Of a DNA stretch of 64,000 nucleotides, positions 46,228-55,039 are shown piece by piece. The position numbers and the translations under genes are program-made. The notes beneath the pieces are model-generated. The model did no database searches. It was not told the DNA's origin and was given only the letters and a program-made list of their open reading frames with translations. Each line of letters begins with the position of its first letter. The first letter of the stretch is position 1. Source of the stretch: Acidovorax benzenivorans (GTDB lineage: Bacteria; Pseudomonadota; Gammaproteobacteria; Burkholderiales; Burkholderiaceae_C); the NCBI RefSeq assembly GCF_028680575.1, contig NZ_JAPCKI010000004.1, positions 310,001-374,000 of the forward strand, read 5' to 3'.

Positions 46228-47195
46228 ATTCGACTACACCCACAGCGAACAGCGCACCGCCTACCGAGCCAATCGAGAAGACCAAATCTGCCTTCTTGAA
46301 AGAATGTGTGCTGATTCCCTTATCCAACCTCACCTACCTTAAAACTTTGCGACCTCGCGTCAAGGACAGCATCACCTTCCAGCAGATCCTGTCATCAATA
46401 CGAGATGTCGGCCTGGTCGAACCACCAGTAGTTTTCCCGCATCCGATCAACCAAGGTCACTACTTCGTGATGGACGGGCATCTGCGCATTGAAGCACTGA
46501 AAATTCTAGGCATTGCTGATGTGGATTGCTTGGTTGCCACCGATGATGACACGTACACATACAACAAACGCATCAATCGGATGACAGTTGTGCAAGCGCA
46601 CAAAATGATTGTTAAGGCAATGGAACACGGTGTCTCCGCAGAACGACTGGGAAAGACGCTGCATCTGTCACCAGCAACCATCAGAAATCATTTTAGGTTA
46701 CTGGATGGCATTTGCCCTGAGGTTATTGAACAACTACAAGACAAACCGTGTCCAGCCAAGACATTCACGATTTTGCGGCGCATGAAGCCCATCAGGCAAA
46801 TCGAAGCTGCTGAGTTGATGTCTGGCCAGAACAACTTCACTACTGCGTTTGCAAATGCCCTGCTGTACAACACACCATCTAACATGCTGGTCACGCAAGC
46901 GGCCGCCAGTGACACTGTATCGGTGGAGTCCATGGCAAAGATGGAACGAGAGATGGCCGCACTGCAAGTGCAAAACAAAGCCATTGAGGAAACATACGGG
47001 CCTGATGTGCTGCACCTTACCGTGCTAAAGCGCTTCTTGGAAAAGTGGATGGACTGCGCACCAATTGTTCGTTGGCTTGCAGCAAATCAGCCGGAATATT
47101 TCAGAGAGTTCCAGAGCATCGTCGGAACGACGCAAATCGACAACAGCAGATCCAGCGGGACCACACCCCAACAAAGTCGCGGCAAAGTGGCTTAA
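46224..47195 (+). CDS. Second ParB/RepB-like protein
   Basis: A 323-residue paralogous protein. The ParB-like domain has FVMDGHLRIEALKIL (82-96), the counterpart of the GERR box, but the second ENxxR box is not preserved (YTYNKRINRMTVVQAHKMI). A helix-turn-helix follows (EHGVSAERLGKTLHLSPATIRNHFRLLDGI) and a RepB-like C-terminal region (CPAKTFTILRRMKPIRQIEAAELMSGQNNF). One complete and one degenerate nucleotide site suggest a heteromeric pair. It ends 31 nt before the convergent IetS-like gene. Confidence 0.83.
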   Translation: MNSTTPTANSAPPTEPIEKTKSAFLKECVLIPLSNLTYLKTLRPRVKDSITFQQILSSIRDVGLVEPPVVFPHPINQGHYFVMDGHLRIEALKILGIADVDCLVATDDDTYTYNKRINRMTVVQAHKMIVKAMEHGVSAERLGKTLHLSPATIRNHFRLLDGICPEVIEQLQDKPCPAKTFTILRRMKPIRQIEAAELMSGQNNFTTAFANALLYNTPSNMLVTQAAASDTVSVESMAKMEREMAALQVQNKAIEETYGPDVLHLTVLKRFLEKWMDCAPIVRWLAANQPEYFREFQSIVGTTQIDNSRSSGTTPQQSRGKVA

Positions 47196-47226
47196 GGGTA
47201 CGGATTTGGAGCTCAAACGGCAGCAG

Positions 47227-49740
47227 TCATGTTTGCACAGCAACGGCATTCGCGACAGGGATTTTTTGAGCAACCGCAGCGTAAAGATCAACGTCTGTCT
47301 GCTGCGTCTGAATGGACACCACAAGGCTATACCGCGCCGGCAGGCCATAGCGTTCTAGCGCAGGCCGCGTACGCCACCACCCTGCCGAAGGATAGACAGC
47401 AATGAAGCCACGGCTGGCCAATTCAGCCGCCGTGCCTCTCCAGACATCCTGGTGCAGCGAACCACGATGTCGTTGCCGTTCACCCAGCAGCCAATTGGGA
47501 TCAGAGGGATTCACTGGATCACCCTCATCCTCGCGTTGGGCTGCCGCATTCACCCGAGCGACAAAGTTCTCGGTAGACGCATCAAGCGGACGCTGCACAT
47601 CGAATCGCAGGCGATGGGAAGGGTAGTGATACTTCGATGTAGCGCCACGCGCCGACGGATTGGGCTCAATGAAGTACGAGAGCGTGACACGCATTTCGAC
47701 GGGCGTGTCCTGCAAAGCTTCCAACTCATCCTTCGGCCAAGGCAATGAGTGCAGATTCATGTCGCGCGTCACGATGCCCTTGCCCTGAACCTTCGCATAG
47801 GGATGCACCTGATCTTCAACCAGTAAGGTCAGCGAGTCCCCCGCACTCCAGAGTGCCCGACTTAAGTCCGGGGCTCCCCAACCACAGTGACGGATCAGAT
47901 GAACATAGTCATCCTTGTTCGGCACTGCGGGCAGGAACATACCGCGCATGGTCTCGCTCCATTGCGCCGAATGCACCAACAGCGCACGCACAGTTTCCGG
48001 TCGAATGCGCGGATAGGCAGCCATGATCTGCGCCGCCATCCCCGCGCACAGTGCAGACGCTGCGCTGGTGGCGTTGCTAGTGGTGAACAGGCGATTCAGC
48101 GGTTCGTTGTGGGTCGTCAGCAAGTTCAGGCTGGCCATGCCGACCGCGCCGAGATCATTCTTGGCAGCATTGCCACCTTCCAGAACCACTTCGGGTTTCA
48201 ACGGCCATGCCCGGTCCCACGTTCTGGTTGTCGTCGTGAAAGGACTGAGGCCACCGGCTTCAGCGACCGGATTCAAGGAAGGGTGTCCTTCCGTATCGAT
48301 CTTGTCAGTGCAAGCACCCACCGTGATTGCGTTCCATGCCTGGCCGGGGTCATGTACAAGATTGGTGGAAAGGCTATCGGGATACCCAGCCCACGCATTC
48401 GGATCGCGTGTATTGCCAGCAGAAAGCACGAACAGACGCGGACTTTCGCCAGCCCCATCGGTATCCGCAGCAAGGCCATCGACAGCCGCAGACCATGACG
48501 AAGGACGGCCACGATCACGGTAGTCCGAAGCTGTCACAGCCGACGTAAACACGCGCGGCCGATTCGGAGCGGAGATTTCAGGGCGCGCAACGCCTTCGGT
48601 AAAAAGATAGGCATGGTGACGCGCATCTCCTTCGTTAGCGCCTTCCGCAGGCACGAGCTTGACCGACTCCAACCGATGAGGAACGTTGATCGGGCCAGCA
48701 GAGGACAAGGCATCCGTAAGGTCGCCATAGGCCGCCAAGCCGGCGAGCCCCGTGCCGTGATCCGCTTCGTCATCCACGCCCCATGCCGGTTCCACCGTAT
48801 GCAGGTCTCCAGCATCCATAAGGGGCTCCAGCAGCGGATGCGCGCGCGTCACACCGGAATCCAGTAGGCAGACTCGGGGGGCGATATCGTCCGATGGCGG
48901 CAATTGGGCACGTCGCTGCAAATCTTCCGCCCATTCCCGTTGCTCACCCACGCCCATGCCATCGAAGAATTCGGCAGTTTCCTTGGCATAGCGAAGCTCG
49001 GCAACGCAGTTCAACGTCATCACCGACCGAGAAAGCTGCTGCTGCGATCCGTACATGAGCAGTACCGTGCGCTCGGGGAAGTTGACCTGCTCCTCATTGA
49101 CGACACATTCCGCCAAGCGGGCAAGCTTCTTGAAGTCTTCCACGACGACCTGCCGTTGCCCTTGACCACGAACAGGCAGCCATACCTCCCACCAAAAGGC
49201 AGCCGTCAAATCAGCTGGCAAGAGGTCGGGATCATCAGTCCATAAGGCCCGGACTTCGGCTGCTCGAATGGACTCGATGGCATCCAATAGCTTCCGGTGG
49301 TCACGCGCCTGACCGCGACTGTCCTTCTTCTCCAGCAGATAGTCGGAAACGTACTTCTCAAAGTGCGCGAGTCCCCCATCAGGGACAAAGACATTGGCGA
49401 AAGTCTGGTTGCCCTCATGGCGCACACTTAGGAGCTCGATCTTCTTGGTCTCGTTCGCCAAACTCTCGAATGCCAGTTCGACATCAGGCTGGCTGGAGAA
49501 CTGAATTTGCAAACCCAGTCCGCTTTCCAGTCGCAGGTCTCGCTGAGCTTGCACAGCCTCCGCTACTGCGGGCTTCAAGTTTTCGATCTGACCGCGAAGG
49601 GACGCACCGTGCTGCTGCCGGGGCAGAGTCGGCACGTCGCGCGTCGATCTGCCTCCAGCAGAGTGCGCTTTGAATTCGACGGCCTGTGATGTGTCGCGAA
49701 GAATGAAATGCGGACGTTTAACTTCTTGTTGATCCGGCAT
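47227..49740 (-). CDS. ietS: Subtilisin-like S8 serine protease (IetS-like)
   Basis: An 837-residue S8 family protease. The triad is Asp294 (CLLDSGVTRAHP), His328 (DHGTGLAG) and Ser559 (ATSAASALCAG), with FVLSAGNTRDPNAW as the oxyanion block. The N-terminal 280 residues form a family-specific extension with no signal peptide, so it acts in the cytosol. With the AAA ATPase just upstream it matches the IetAS system, known from plasmid incompatibility in Agrobacterium and later as phage defence. Its ATG lies inside the end of ietA (23-nt overlap). Confidence 0.87.
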   Translation of the reverse strand: MPDQQEVKRPHFILRDTSQAVEFKAHSAGGRSTRDVPTLPRQQHGASLRGQIENLKPAVAEAVQAQRDLRLESGLGLQIQFSSQPDVELAFESLANETKKIELLSVRHEGNQTFANVFVPDGGLAHFEKYVSDYLLEKKDSRGQARDHRKLLDAIESIRAAEVRALWTDDPDLLPADLTAAFWWEVWLPVRGQGQRQVVVEDFKKLARLAECVVNEEQVNFPERTVLLMYGSQQQLSRSVMTLNCVAELRYAKETAEFFDGMGVGEQREWAEDLQRRAQLPPSDDIAPRVCLLDSGVTRAHPLLEPLMDAGDLHTVEPAWGVDDEADHGTGLAGLAAYGDLTDALSSAGPINVPHRLESVKLVPAEGANEGDARHHAYLFTEGVARPEISAPNRPRVFTSAVTASDYRDRGRPSSWSAAVDGLAADTDGAGESPRLFVLSAGNTRDPNAWAGYPDSLSTNLVHDPGQAWNAITVGACTDKIDTEGHPSLNPVAEAGGLSPFTTTTRTWDRAWPLKPEVVLEGGNAAKNDLGAVGMASLNLLTTHNEPLNRLFTTSNATSAASALCAGMAAQIMAAYPRIRPETVRALLVHSAQWSETMRGMFLPAVPNKDDYVHLIRHCGWGAPDLSRALWSAGDSLTLLVEDQVHPYAKVQGKGIVTRDMNLHSLPWPKDELEALQDTPVEMRVTLSYFIEPNPSARGATSKYHYPSHRLRFDVQRPLDASTENFVARVNAAAQREDEGDPVNPSDPNWLLGERQRHRGSLHQDVWRGTAAELASRGFIAVYPSAGWWRTRPALERYGLPARYSLVVSIQTQQTDVDLYAAVAQKIPVANAVAVQT

Positions 49741-50749
49741 GGTTCAGCACGACCTTCTTGTTGTTCATTCTGAGGCTGAACTTGCGGCGCTCATCGAAAG
49801 CTCGTGCCAGCACATCTACCTTCACGCGCTCCTCGTCGTGCATCACTGCCTCCTTGATGGATTCATCCACAGCGCGCTTGATCTCTGCGTAACTCAAGCC
49901 TTCCGCTTTGGCGGTGATGGCCTTCAGCGGAAAAGGCTTGGGCGCGAACTTGCCCAACCGCGACTGGAGCAGCTTGGCGGCCTGCGGCGTAGTCGGAAGC
50001 CGATACTCGATCACATCGTCGAATCGACGAAAAAGCGCGTAATCAAGAATCTCCACATGGTTGGTCGCCGCGACGATCAAGCTATGGGATTGGTCGCTCT
50101 CGATCATTTGCAGGAAGCTGTTCAGCACCCGCCGAATCTCGCCCACATCGTTGGCCAACCCTCTCTGCGAACCAATGGCATCGAACTCGTCGAAGAAGTA
50201 AACGCCGCGCACCTCATTGATGGCATCGAAGATCTGACGCAATTTAGCTGCAGTCTCCCCCATGAACTTGGTAATCAGGGCATCCAGTCGAACAGCAAAC
50301 AACGGAATGCCAAGTTCACCGGCCAGCACAGAGGCGGTCATCGTCTTGCCAGTGCCTGGCGGGCCGACCAGCAGCAGTTTGCGTCTGGGCGACAGGCCAT
50401 GCTCGCGGATGCGCGAATGGTGTTTCTGCTCTTTCATGATGCGGTCAAGCTGTTCAGCCATTTCCGCGTCGAGCACCATGTCCGCCAGTCGATTTTTCGG
50501 ATAGGAAACCGTCAATAGGTTCGCCAGTTCACCGCGCGGACGAGCCAGCGGCACCAGTTTTCCCTCGGGGCTATCCGGCGAGACACGGGCTTTTGCCGAG
50601 TCGATCATGTCACGCAGTTCTTCCGCGAGCTTGCCATGGCCCACCTTCGCTTCACGGGCCGCGACCTGCATGGCGACAGAATAGAAGTGTCGGTCATCCC
50701 GCTCGATATGGGATTTCACCAACGCCTTGAGTTGTTCGGCATTAGCCAT
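49718..50749 (-). CDS. ietA: AAA ATPase (IetA-like)
   Basis: A 343-residue single-domain AAA ATPase. Walker A GPPGTGKT (129-136) and Walker B with Asp187-Glu188 (VYFFDEFDAIG), sensor I IVAATNHVEIL and an arginine-rich RRFDDVIEYRL complete the AAA module. The first 120 residues are helical and unique. It probably senses or controls the protease encoded next. It overlaps the XRE gene by 8 nt and ietS by 23 nt, one operon. Confidence 0.87.
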   Translation of the reverse strand: MANAEQLKALVKSHIERDDRHFYSVAMQVAAREAKVGHGKLAEELRDMIDSAKARVSPDSPEGKLVPLARPRGELANLLTVSYPKNRLADMVLDAEMAEQLDRIMKEQKHHSRIREHGLSPRRKLLLVGPPGTGKTMTASVLAGELGIPLFAVRLDALITKFMGETAAKLRQIFDAINEVRGVYFFDEFDAIGSQRGLANDVGEIRRVLNSFLQMIESDQSHSLIVAATNHVEILDYALFRRFDDVIEYRLPTTPQAAKLLQSRLGKFAPKPFPLKAITAKAEGLSYAEIKRAVDESIKEAVMHDEERVKVDVLARAFDERRKFSLRMNNKKVVLNHAGSTRS

Positions 50750-51059
50750 AGTGACTTCCCGCTCGCGCTGTCAGGTTGGTCGATGTTCCCAGCGATGCTA
50801 GCGCAGACTGCATCAACTGATCGGCGAGGTTCTCATCAATCGCACCCAGTTCATTCTGATCGGCAGCCAGAACGAACAGCAGGCCGACAGGCACATGTAA
50901 TGCCTCGGCAATTTTGGTGACCGTCGAAAGTGTCGGGTCGCGCTTATTGTTCTCAAGCATCGACAGGTAGGACACGGAGCAGTTGGCTCTGTTCGCGATG
51001 GCGCTCTGAGAGACACCCCGTTGCGTTCGGCATAGTCGAATGGCTTGCCCTACGTTCAT
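50742..51059 (-). CDS. XRE family transcriptional regulator
   Basis: A 105-residue HTH_3 protein: GQAIRLCRTQRGVSQSAIANRANCSVSYLSMLENNKRDPTLSTVTKIAEALHVPVGLLF is the full helix-turn-helix. The C-terminal 35 residues are helical, perhaps for dimerisation. It is the first gene of the XRE-ietA-ietS operon, so it probably keeps the system repressed. The ATG at 51059 is used. A GTG three codons upstream is possible. Confidence 0.88.
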   Translation of the reverse strand: MNVGQAIRLCRTQRGVSQSAIANRANCSVSYLSMLENNKRDPTLSTVTKIAEALHVPVGLLFVLAADQNELGAIDENLADQLMQSALASLGTSTNLTARAGSHYG

Positions 51060-51291
51060 AGTGTTCACTTCTCTTTGAGTTGCGACTAGGTCTTGAGCAA
51101 ATAAATTTTACCACCAGTGAAATTCATGAAGCAAAGCCTCGACCCATGGTTACCGCATCGACAATGCGTGGGCAACCAGTCCAGAGACACGATGTGAGGC
51201 CATTGCCCTGGCGATCACTGCCGCAACGGTCTGCATAAAGCTTCGAGGTAAAGCGCTGCCCCCGGTCAAAGCGGTGGTAAGCTGCCACGAC

Positions 51292-51555
51292 TCACTCGCC
51301 CCCGTTCGGTGGCTTAAGCAACTTCCAAGGCTCCACATCCAGCGCCTGCGCGAAGCGCTCGATGTTCGACAGCGACACATTCCAGCGCGAGCGCTCCACC
51401 GCTGACACATAGGTGCGATCCAGATCGCACTCCATCGCGAGCCGCTCTTGCGACCACCCTTTCTCCACCCGCTTGAGGCGCATCCAGTAGGCCAGCACGT
51501 CCCGAAGATTGTTGGGATCGGGCAGCGAGGTGGGTGCTTGGGGCTTTGCGGACAC
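51292..51555 (-). CDS. Small XRE family regulator
   Basis: An 87-residue HTH_3 protein: LRDVLAYWMRLKRVEKGWSQERLAMECDLDRTYVSAVERSRWNVSLSNIERFAQALDVEPWKLL. A GTG start (residue V/MSAKPQ) is the only one fitting the family N-terminus. It is 232 bases upstream of the other XRE gene on the same strand. It resembles controller proteins of restriction systems, but no restriction gene follows directly. Confidence 0.8.
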   Translation of the reverse strand: MSAKPQAPTSLPDPNNLRDVLAYWMRLKRVEKGWSQERLAMECDLDRTYVSAVERSRWNVSLSNIERFAQALDVEPWKLLKPPNGGE

Positions 51556-51714
51556 CGAGCGAGGATGCTTTTCTGATAAATTTGCATCTACGGTGTTTGC
51601 TTCACATATGGGCCCAGCAAGTCAGAAAGAAGCAGCGCTTGGGAGGGGCTGAATGCGCTTCAGACACGCGGCTCCTGCATTGACAAAACGCAGCCTCGAA
51701 CTGTGAGCCACGCA

Positions 51715-52254
51715 ATGGAAGAAGAAATCCAAGAAATCCTCGCGACCTACCGGTCCAGCATCAACGACGACAAGATCTTTTTCTCTCCGCACATCCCTGC
51801 CAAGAAGCTGGCAAACGCCGTTTCCGAATTCGGTGGCAATGACGGTGCAGACGATGCACTGGCATTGATCGACAACACCGTCTTTGGCAATGCGAAGGAT
51901 GGTCTGCTTCTGACCCGATCAGCCCTGCATGTGCACAACATCATGGAGACACCTTTCCACGTGCTGCTGAGCGACATCAAGGATGTCCAGTTTCAAGAGG
52001 GCTTGCTGGAAAGCGTGCTGAAGATCAACGGCACCTATGTCTTCAGGTCCAACGTGCCCAAGAAGTCCAATGCGGCGCTCTTCGCAGAGATGCTGACCGC
52101 CATCGTGGACACCGTAAAACGGCATGCGCCGAATGCTTCCCCTGCTCAACGCGCCAAAGAGTCGCTGCGGGAACTGAAAGAGCTCTTCGACGAAGGCCTC
52201 CTGACAGAGGCGGAATACACCCAAAAGCGCCAGGTCCTGGTGGCTCAAATCTGA
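51715..52254 (+). CDS. SHOCT domain protein with PH-like N-terminal domain
   Basis: A 179-residue protein. The C-terminal SHOCT motif (SLRELKELFDEGLLTEAEYTQKRQVLV) is clear. Before it the stretch FGNAKDGLLLTRSALHVHNIMETPFHVLLSDIKDVQF is a PH-like fold often paired with SHOCT. An ATG at 51715 is preferred. A GTG four codons upstream is possible. The family role is unknown; SHOCT is seen near secreted or defence proteins. It is followed 10 nt later by a tiny membrane protein. Confidence 0.75.
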   Translation: MEEEIQEILATYRSSINDDKIFFSPHIPAKKLANAVSEFGGNDGADDALALIDNTVFGNAKDGLLLTRSALHVHNIMETPFHVLLSDIKDVQFQEGLLESVLKINGTYVFRSNVPKKSNAALFAEMLTAIVDTVKRHAPNASPAQRAKESLRELKELFDEGLLTEAEYTQKRQVLVAQI

Positions 52255-52264
52255 AAGTCCCTCA

Positions 52265-52426
52265 ATGAAAGTCCTGCTGCTGCTCTTGATCCCCCTTTAC
52301 GTACTGCTATGGCTGATCTGTTTTGGCCACTGCGTCGTTCAAAAGAAGCCCATTGGCTTCTTGATCCTGATCTTCTCGAACCCGTTTGCCCCCCTGGTGT
52401 ACTACGTGTTCTACCTGCGGAAATAG
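52265..52426 (+). CDS. Small hydrophobic membrane protein (53 aa)
   Basis: A 53-residue open frame, shorter than most gene calls. MKVLLLLLIPLYVLLWLIC is a transmembrane helix, then a short loop HCVVQKKPIG, and a second helix FLILIFSNPFAPLVYYVFYL. It starts 10 nt after the SHOCT gene on the same strand, so probably the same transcript. Two helices and a Lys-Lys loop make a hairpin membrane protein plausible. Its function is not known. Confidence 0.6.
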   Translation: MKVLLLLLIPLYVLLWLICFGHCVVQKKPIGFLILIFSNPFAPLVYYVFYLRK

Positions 52427-52562
52427 CCACCCTGCGTGCGCGAATTACCAAAGCCCTGGCGGCGTGCGCCAGCGTGACATGCCGCAACCCAATCCCCGTA
52501 CCCAGATGACCTGTGCCGGAGCCCCCGGCACAGGTCATCACCTCAACCAACCAAACGCCAAC

Positions 52563-52976
52563 ATGCAACCCAACAACACCAGGATGCCCAAACCCACTGC
52601 CGCCATCGTTGCTCTGTCACTGGCATGCGGCTTGACGGCCTGCGGCAGCAACCACTTGACCTGCAATGACGAAGAGGCCAAAAAAGAAGTCCTTGAAGTC
52701 ATCCACTCGCACATCGACAACGTCGGTGGATTCGACTCCAGGATCAAGCCCCACCTCGGCAAGCGCTACCTGTCCAATGTCTCCACCACCGAGTCCGACA
52801 AGGAGCTCGGCAGGTATTCGTGCACTGCCACGTACAACTACGAATTCAAGAACAAGACCCGGACGGTGCAAATCTCGTACGCTTTGAAGTACCTGGAGGA
52901 TCAGAAAAAATCTCAAGCCTCCGCGAGTATCCAGCCCGTCAAGATGGATTACCTGATTGCCGATGCGGGCGGCTGA
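52563..52976 (+). CDS. Small lipoprotein of unknown function
   Basis: A 137-residue protein with a lipoprotein signal; lipobox LTAC with Cys27. The mature part (CNDEEAKKEVLEVIHSHIDNVGG... YSCTATYNYEFKNKTRTVQISYALKYLEDQKKS) has one cysteine pair and an alpha/beta pattern. It is not recognised beyond this. It follows the small membrane protein by 136 bases. An in-frame ATG 21 bases on is another possible start. Confidence 0.65.
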   Translation: MQPNNTRMPKPTAAIVALSLACGLTACGSNHLTCNDEEAKKEVLEVIHSHIDNVGGFDSRIKPHLGKRYLSNVSTTESDKELGRYSCTATYNYEFKNKTRTVQISYALKYLEDQKKSQASASIQPVKMDYLIADAGG

Positions 52977-52990
52977 GGCGCTGCAAGTTC

Positions 52991-53031
52991 GAAAAGAAAA
53001 AGACCACCCCCAGCAAAGGCCAGGGGCGGTC
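52991..53031 (-). terminator. Terminator of the conjugative-element module
   Basis: On the minus strand, GACCGCCCC and GGGGTGGTC pair (one G-U) across an 12-base loop, followed by TTTTTCTTTTC. It lies 36 bases after the last gene of the module. Confidence 0.75.
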
Positions 53032-53066
53032 ATGCAGACGATGGTTCTCTTGGGTCATCAAGCCCG

Positions 53067-53921
53067 TCATCCCGGGCTCGGCCTGAGCATCAGCACTCGC
53101 ACCACCTCCACTGCAGTCCAACCGCCATAGAGGCTGCGCAACTGCCAGTGGTTGCTTGTCTCGGGTGAGGTGGTATCCAAGGACGCAGCCGGATCCAACC
53201 GCGTCCCATAGCCACACCCCCAGACTGTCTCTACCTCCTGGGGCACCAACAACACAGAACGGGGTTGGAATCCCTCTCCAAAGTTTGCCGAAGCTCCCCT
53301 GGCTCTCGGGTCTTCCAATCCCTCCAGTCCAGCAACGACGCGCCATTGCCAGCCGTCGTCACCTTGGGTTGCCGGGCGTGCCCGTCGCCAAGCCACAAGC
53401 AGGACGCCGCCCTCACGACGGCATTGGTCCATCGCATCAAGATCCAGCTCCGCACATTCCTGCACAGAGATAGCTGGGCGAAACGAATCTGTCGGTGGCG
53501 GCAATGGCAGTAGCAGGCGACGAGCCCACTCTTCCATTCGGACGTCCAATGCCGTCCTTGGGTCTTGCGTGGCTTCGCGCTGATTTGGTACGTCAGCCTT
53601 CGTAACAACGCGGATCAGCGCACCGGCTATCCGGGCCAGACGACACACCCTTGGTCGCCACCGGGCCGGTGAGACCTCTGGGCGCAACAGACATGCCGCC
53701 TGCCACAGCGCCGTCCACAGAGAGCGGTGATCTCCGGGCGGTTCTTCCACAGGGCATTCCAGGGGCAAGCGGTGCAAAGGGGCGGCGGTTGCCGCACCCT
53801 GCGCCAGCGCCCACGCCATGACCATCGGCTCCGTTTCCCAGCACAGTCCCGCCGTGTACACCTGCACCAACGGTGCAGATCGACCGGCGCGCAGCCTCTC
53901 TGCTTTGTCAGCCGCTGCCAT
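53067..53921 (-). CDS. Hypothetical protein of the conjugative-element module
   Basis: A 284-residue protein not recognised as a family. It is Trp- and Arg-rich, with GHxLW-like segments absent and no metal motif that is clear. Its first residues (MAAADKAERLRAGRSAPLVQVYTAGLCWETEPMVMAWAL) overlap the end of the preceding gene by 14 nt. A TTG at 53942 is an alternative start. It is the last gene of a minus-strand set typical of integrative elements. Confidence 0.55.
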   Translation of the reverse strand: MAAADKAERLRAGRSAPLVQVYTAGLCWETEPMVMAWALAQGAATAAPLHRLPLECPVEEPPGDHRSLWTALWQAACLLRPEVSPARWRPRVCRLARIAGALIRVVTKADVPNQREATQDPRTALDVRMEEWARRLLLPLPPPTDSFRPAISVQECAELDLDAMDQCRREGGVLLVAWRRARPATQGDDGWQWRVVAGLEGLEDPRARGASANFGEGFQPRSVLLVPQEVETVWGCGYGTRLDPAASLDTTSPETSNHWQLRSLYGGWTAVEVVRVLMLRPSPG

Positions 53922-54933
53922 GGCCCACCCCCGTATCCACAACCGATCCAGAGCGAGGCGCGCCGATGGGCACCATGCCCTGAGCCTTCAGCCGTTCCCC
54001 CAGCTTGTGGCCGAGATTGCGCTGGGGTCCAGACGGCCTCTGTCGTGTGCTCTGCGGCTGCGATGGCCCGTACCCGGCATCTTGAGGGGCCTGGTCCAGT
54101 CCGTCTCCAGAGCTCCCTTCCGCGTCCGGATAAAACTCCTCAACCACCGCAGCACCGTCCTCTTCGGACTCCTCAAACTCCCCCAGCGCAAACCCAGCCC
54201 TGGCCGCGTCATCCATCGCCGCCTGGTCCATCCCTGCCGCCTTGCGAGCTTCCCATTCGGTCCGGGCATTCTGGATGGCCTGCGCCAGCGTGGTCTCCCC
54301 CCTGAGCGTCAGATCCACGTAGTAGATCGGCGTGCGGTGTGACAGCGTGGTGGACTTCCCGCGCAAACGCAGCTCCAGTGGCAGGGTAGACAGCATTCCA
54401 CTCGACACCGCATGAAAATACCGCAGCCGTGCCGCGAGCGTCCGAATGCTGTTGAACCCGGTGGTGCGCAGCACAAAGCTGCCCAGTTCATCACTCCCCG
54501 CTCCCTCCACGTCGATGCGTACATTCAGGCGTCCATAGGGCTTGCAGTTGCCGCCTTCGGCCAATGGACAGGATTGAGGTGACGGGCATGCAAAGCTCTG
54601 CATCCCGGACAGCGTGGCCCGCTTGCAGGTCTCCCCGTTGCCCACACACAGGGGCCGTCCGGTGGCGCGGTCGAACATCGTGTAGTTCGCCCGCAGGCTG
54701 AGATGAGGATCGTCAAACAGCAGCCGCACCGGAATGCTTCGAAGCTTGGCGTTCTTGTCCTTGCGCAACTGTTCATCGACCGGATGGTTCACCCAGCCAT
54801 CGCGGTTCTGTACCTGGCTGGTGATGGTGAATTCGTCATCCTTCTCCGGCAACCGCTTGCCGTTCTTCTCCACGACTTTGCCAATCGATATCCGGCCAAT
54901 GACCGGGGGTGTCAATGCCAAACCTTTCAGCAT
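53908..54933 (-). CDS. Recombination directionality factor-like protein
   Basis: A 341-residue protein: IGRISIGKVVEKNGKRLPEKDDEFTITSQVQNRDGW, IPVRLLFDDPHLSLRANYTMFD, a cysteine cluster (ETCKRATLSGMQSFACPSPQSCPLAEGGNCKPYG, perhaps metal-binding), and TIYYVDLTLR. This matches the family annotated as hydrolase or metal-binding in integrative elements and gp3-like directionality factors. The ATG at 54933 follows a GAAAGGAA site just after a hairpin. The role is inferred. Confidence 0.7.
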   Translation of the reverse strand: MLKGLALTPPVIGRISIGKVVEKNGKRLPEKDDEFTITSQVQNRDGWVNHPVDEQLRKDKNAKLRSIPVRLLFDDPHLSLRANYTMFDRATGRPLCVGNGETCKRATLSGMQSFACPSPQSCPLAEGGNCKPYGRLNVRIDVEGAGSDELGSFVLRTTGFNSIRTLAARLRYFHAVSSGMLSTLPLELRLRGKSTTLSHRTPIYYVDLTLRGETTLAQAIQNARTEWEARKAAGMDQAAMDDAARAGFALGEFEESEEDGAAVVEEFYPDAEGSSGDGLDQAPQDAGYGPSQPQSTRQRPSGPQRNLGHKLGERLKAQGMVPIGAPRSGSVVDTGVGHGSG

Positions 54934-54951
54934 GGTGATTCCTTTCGAGAC

Positions 54952-54991
54952 AAAAAGAAGCGGACCCGCACCGATGTGGTGGAGGTCCGCT
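54952..54991 (-). terminator. Hairpin between YqaJ and directionality-factor genes
   Basis: On the minus strand, AGCGGACC (54984-54991, read complement) pairs with GGTCCGCT (54959-54966), with a T run (A run at 54952-54956). Only 18 bases separate it from the next ATG, so no promoter fits between them. Confidence 0.65.
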
Positions 54992-55039
54992 GTGAGTGGT
55001 TGATGGGTATGGGAGGGCTCTAGTGCCTGCCTCGCCCGA

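Noticed and set aside
45334..47195. Plasmid partition locus
   Set aside because: Two ParB-like genes but no ParA, no replication gene and no clear parS sites. The recombinase linkage points elsewhere.
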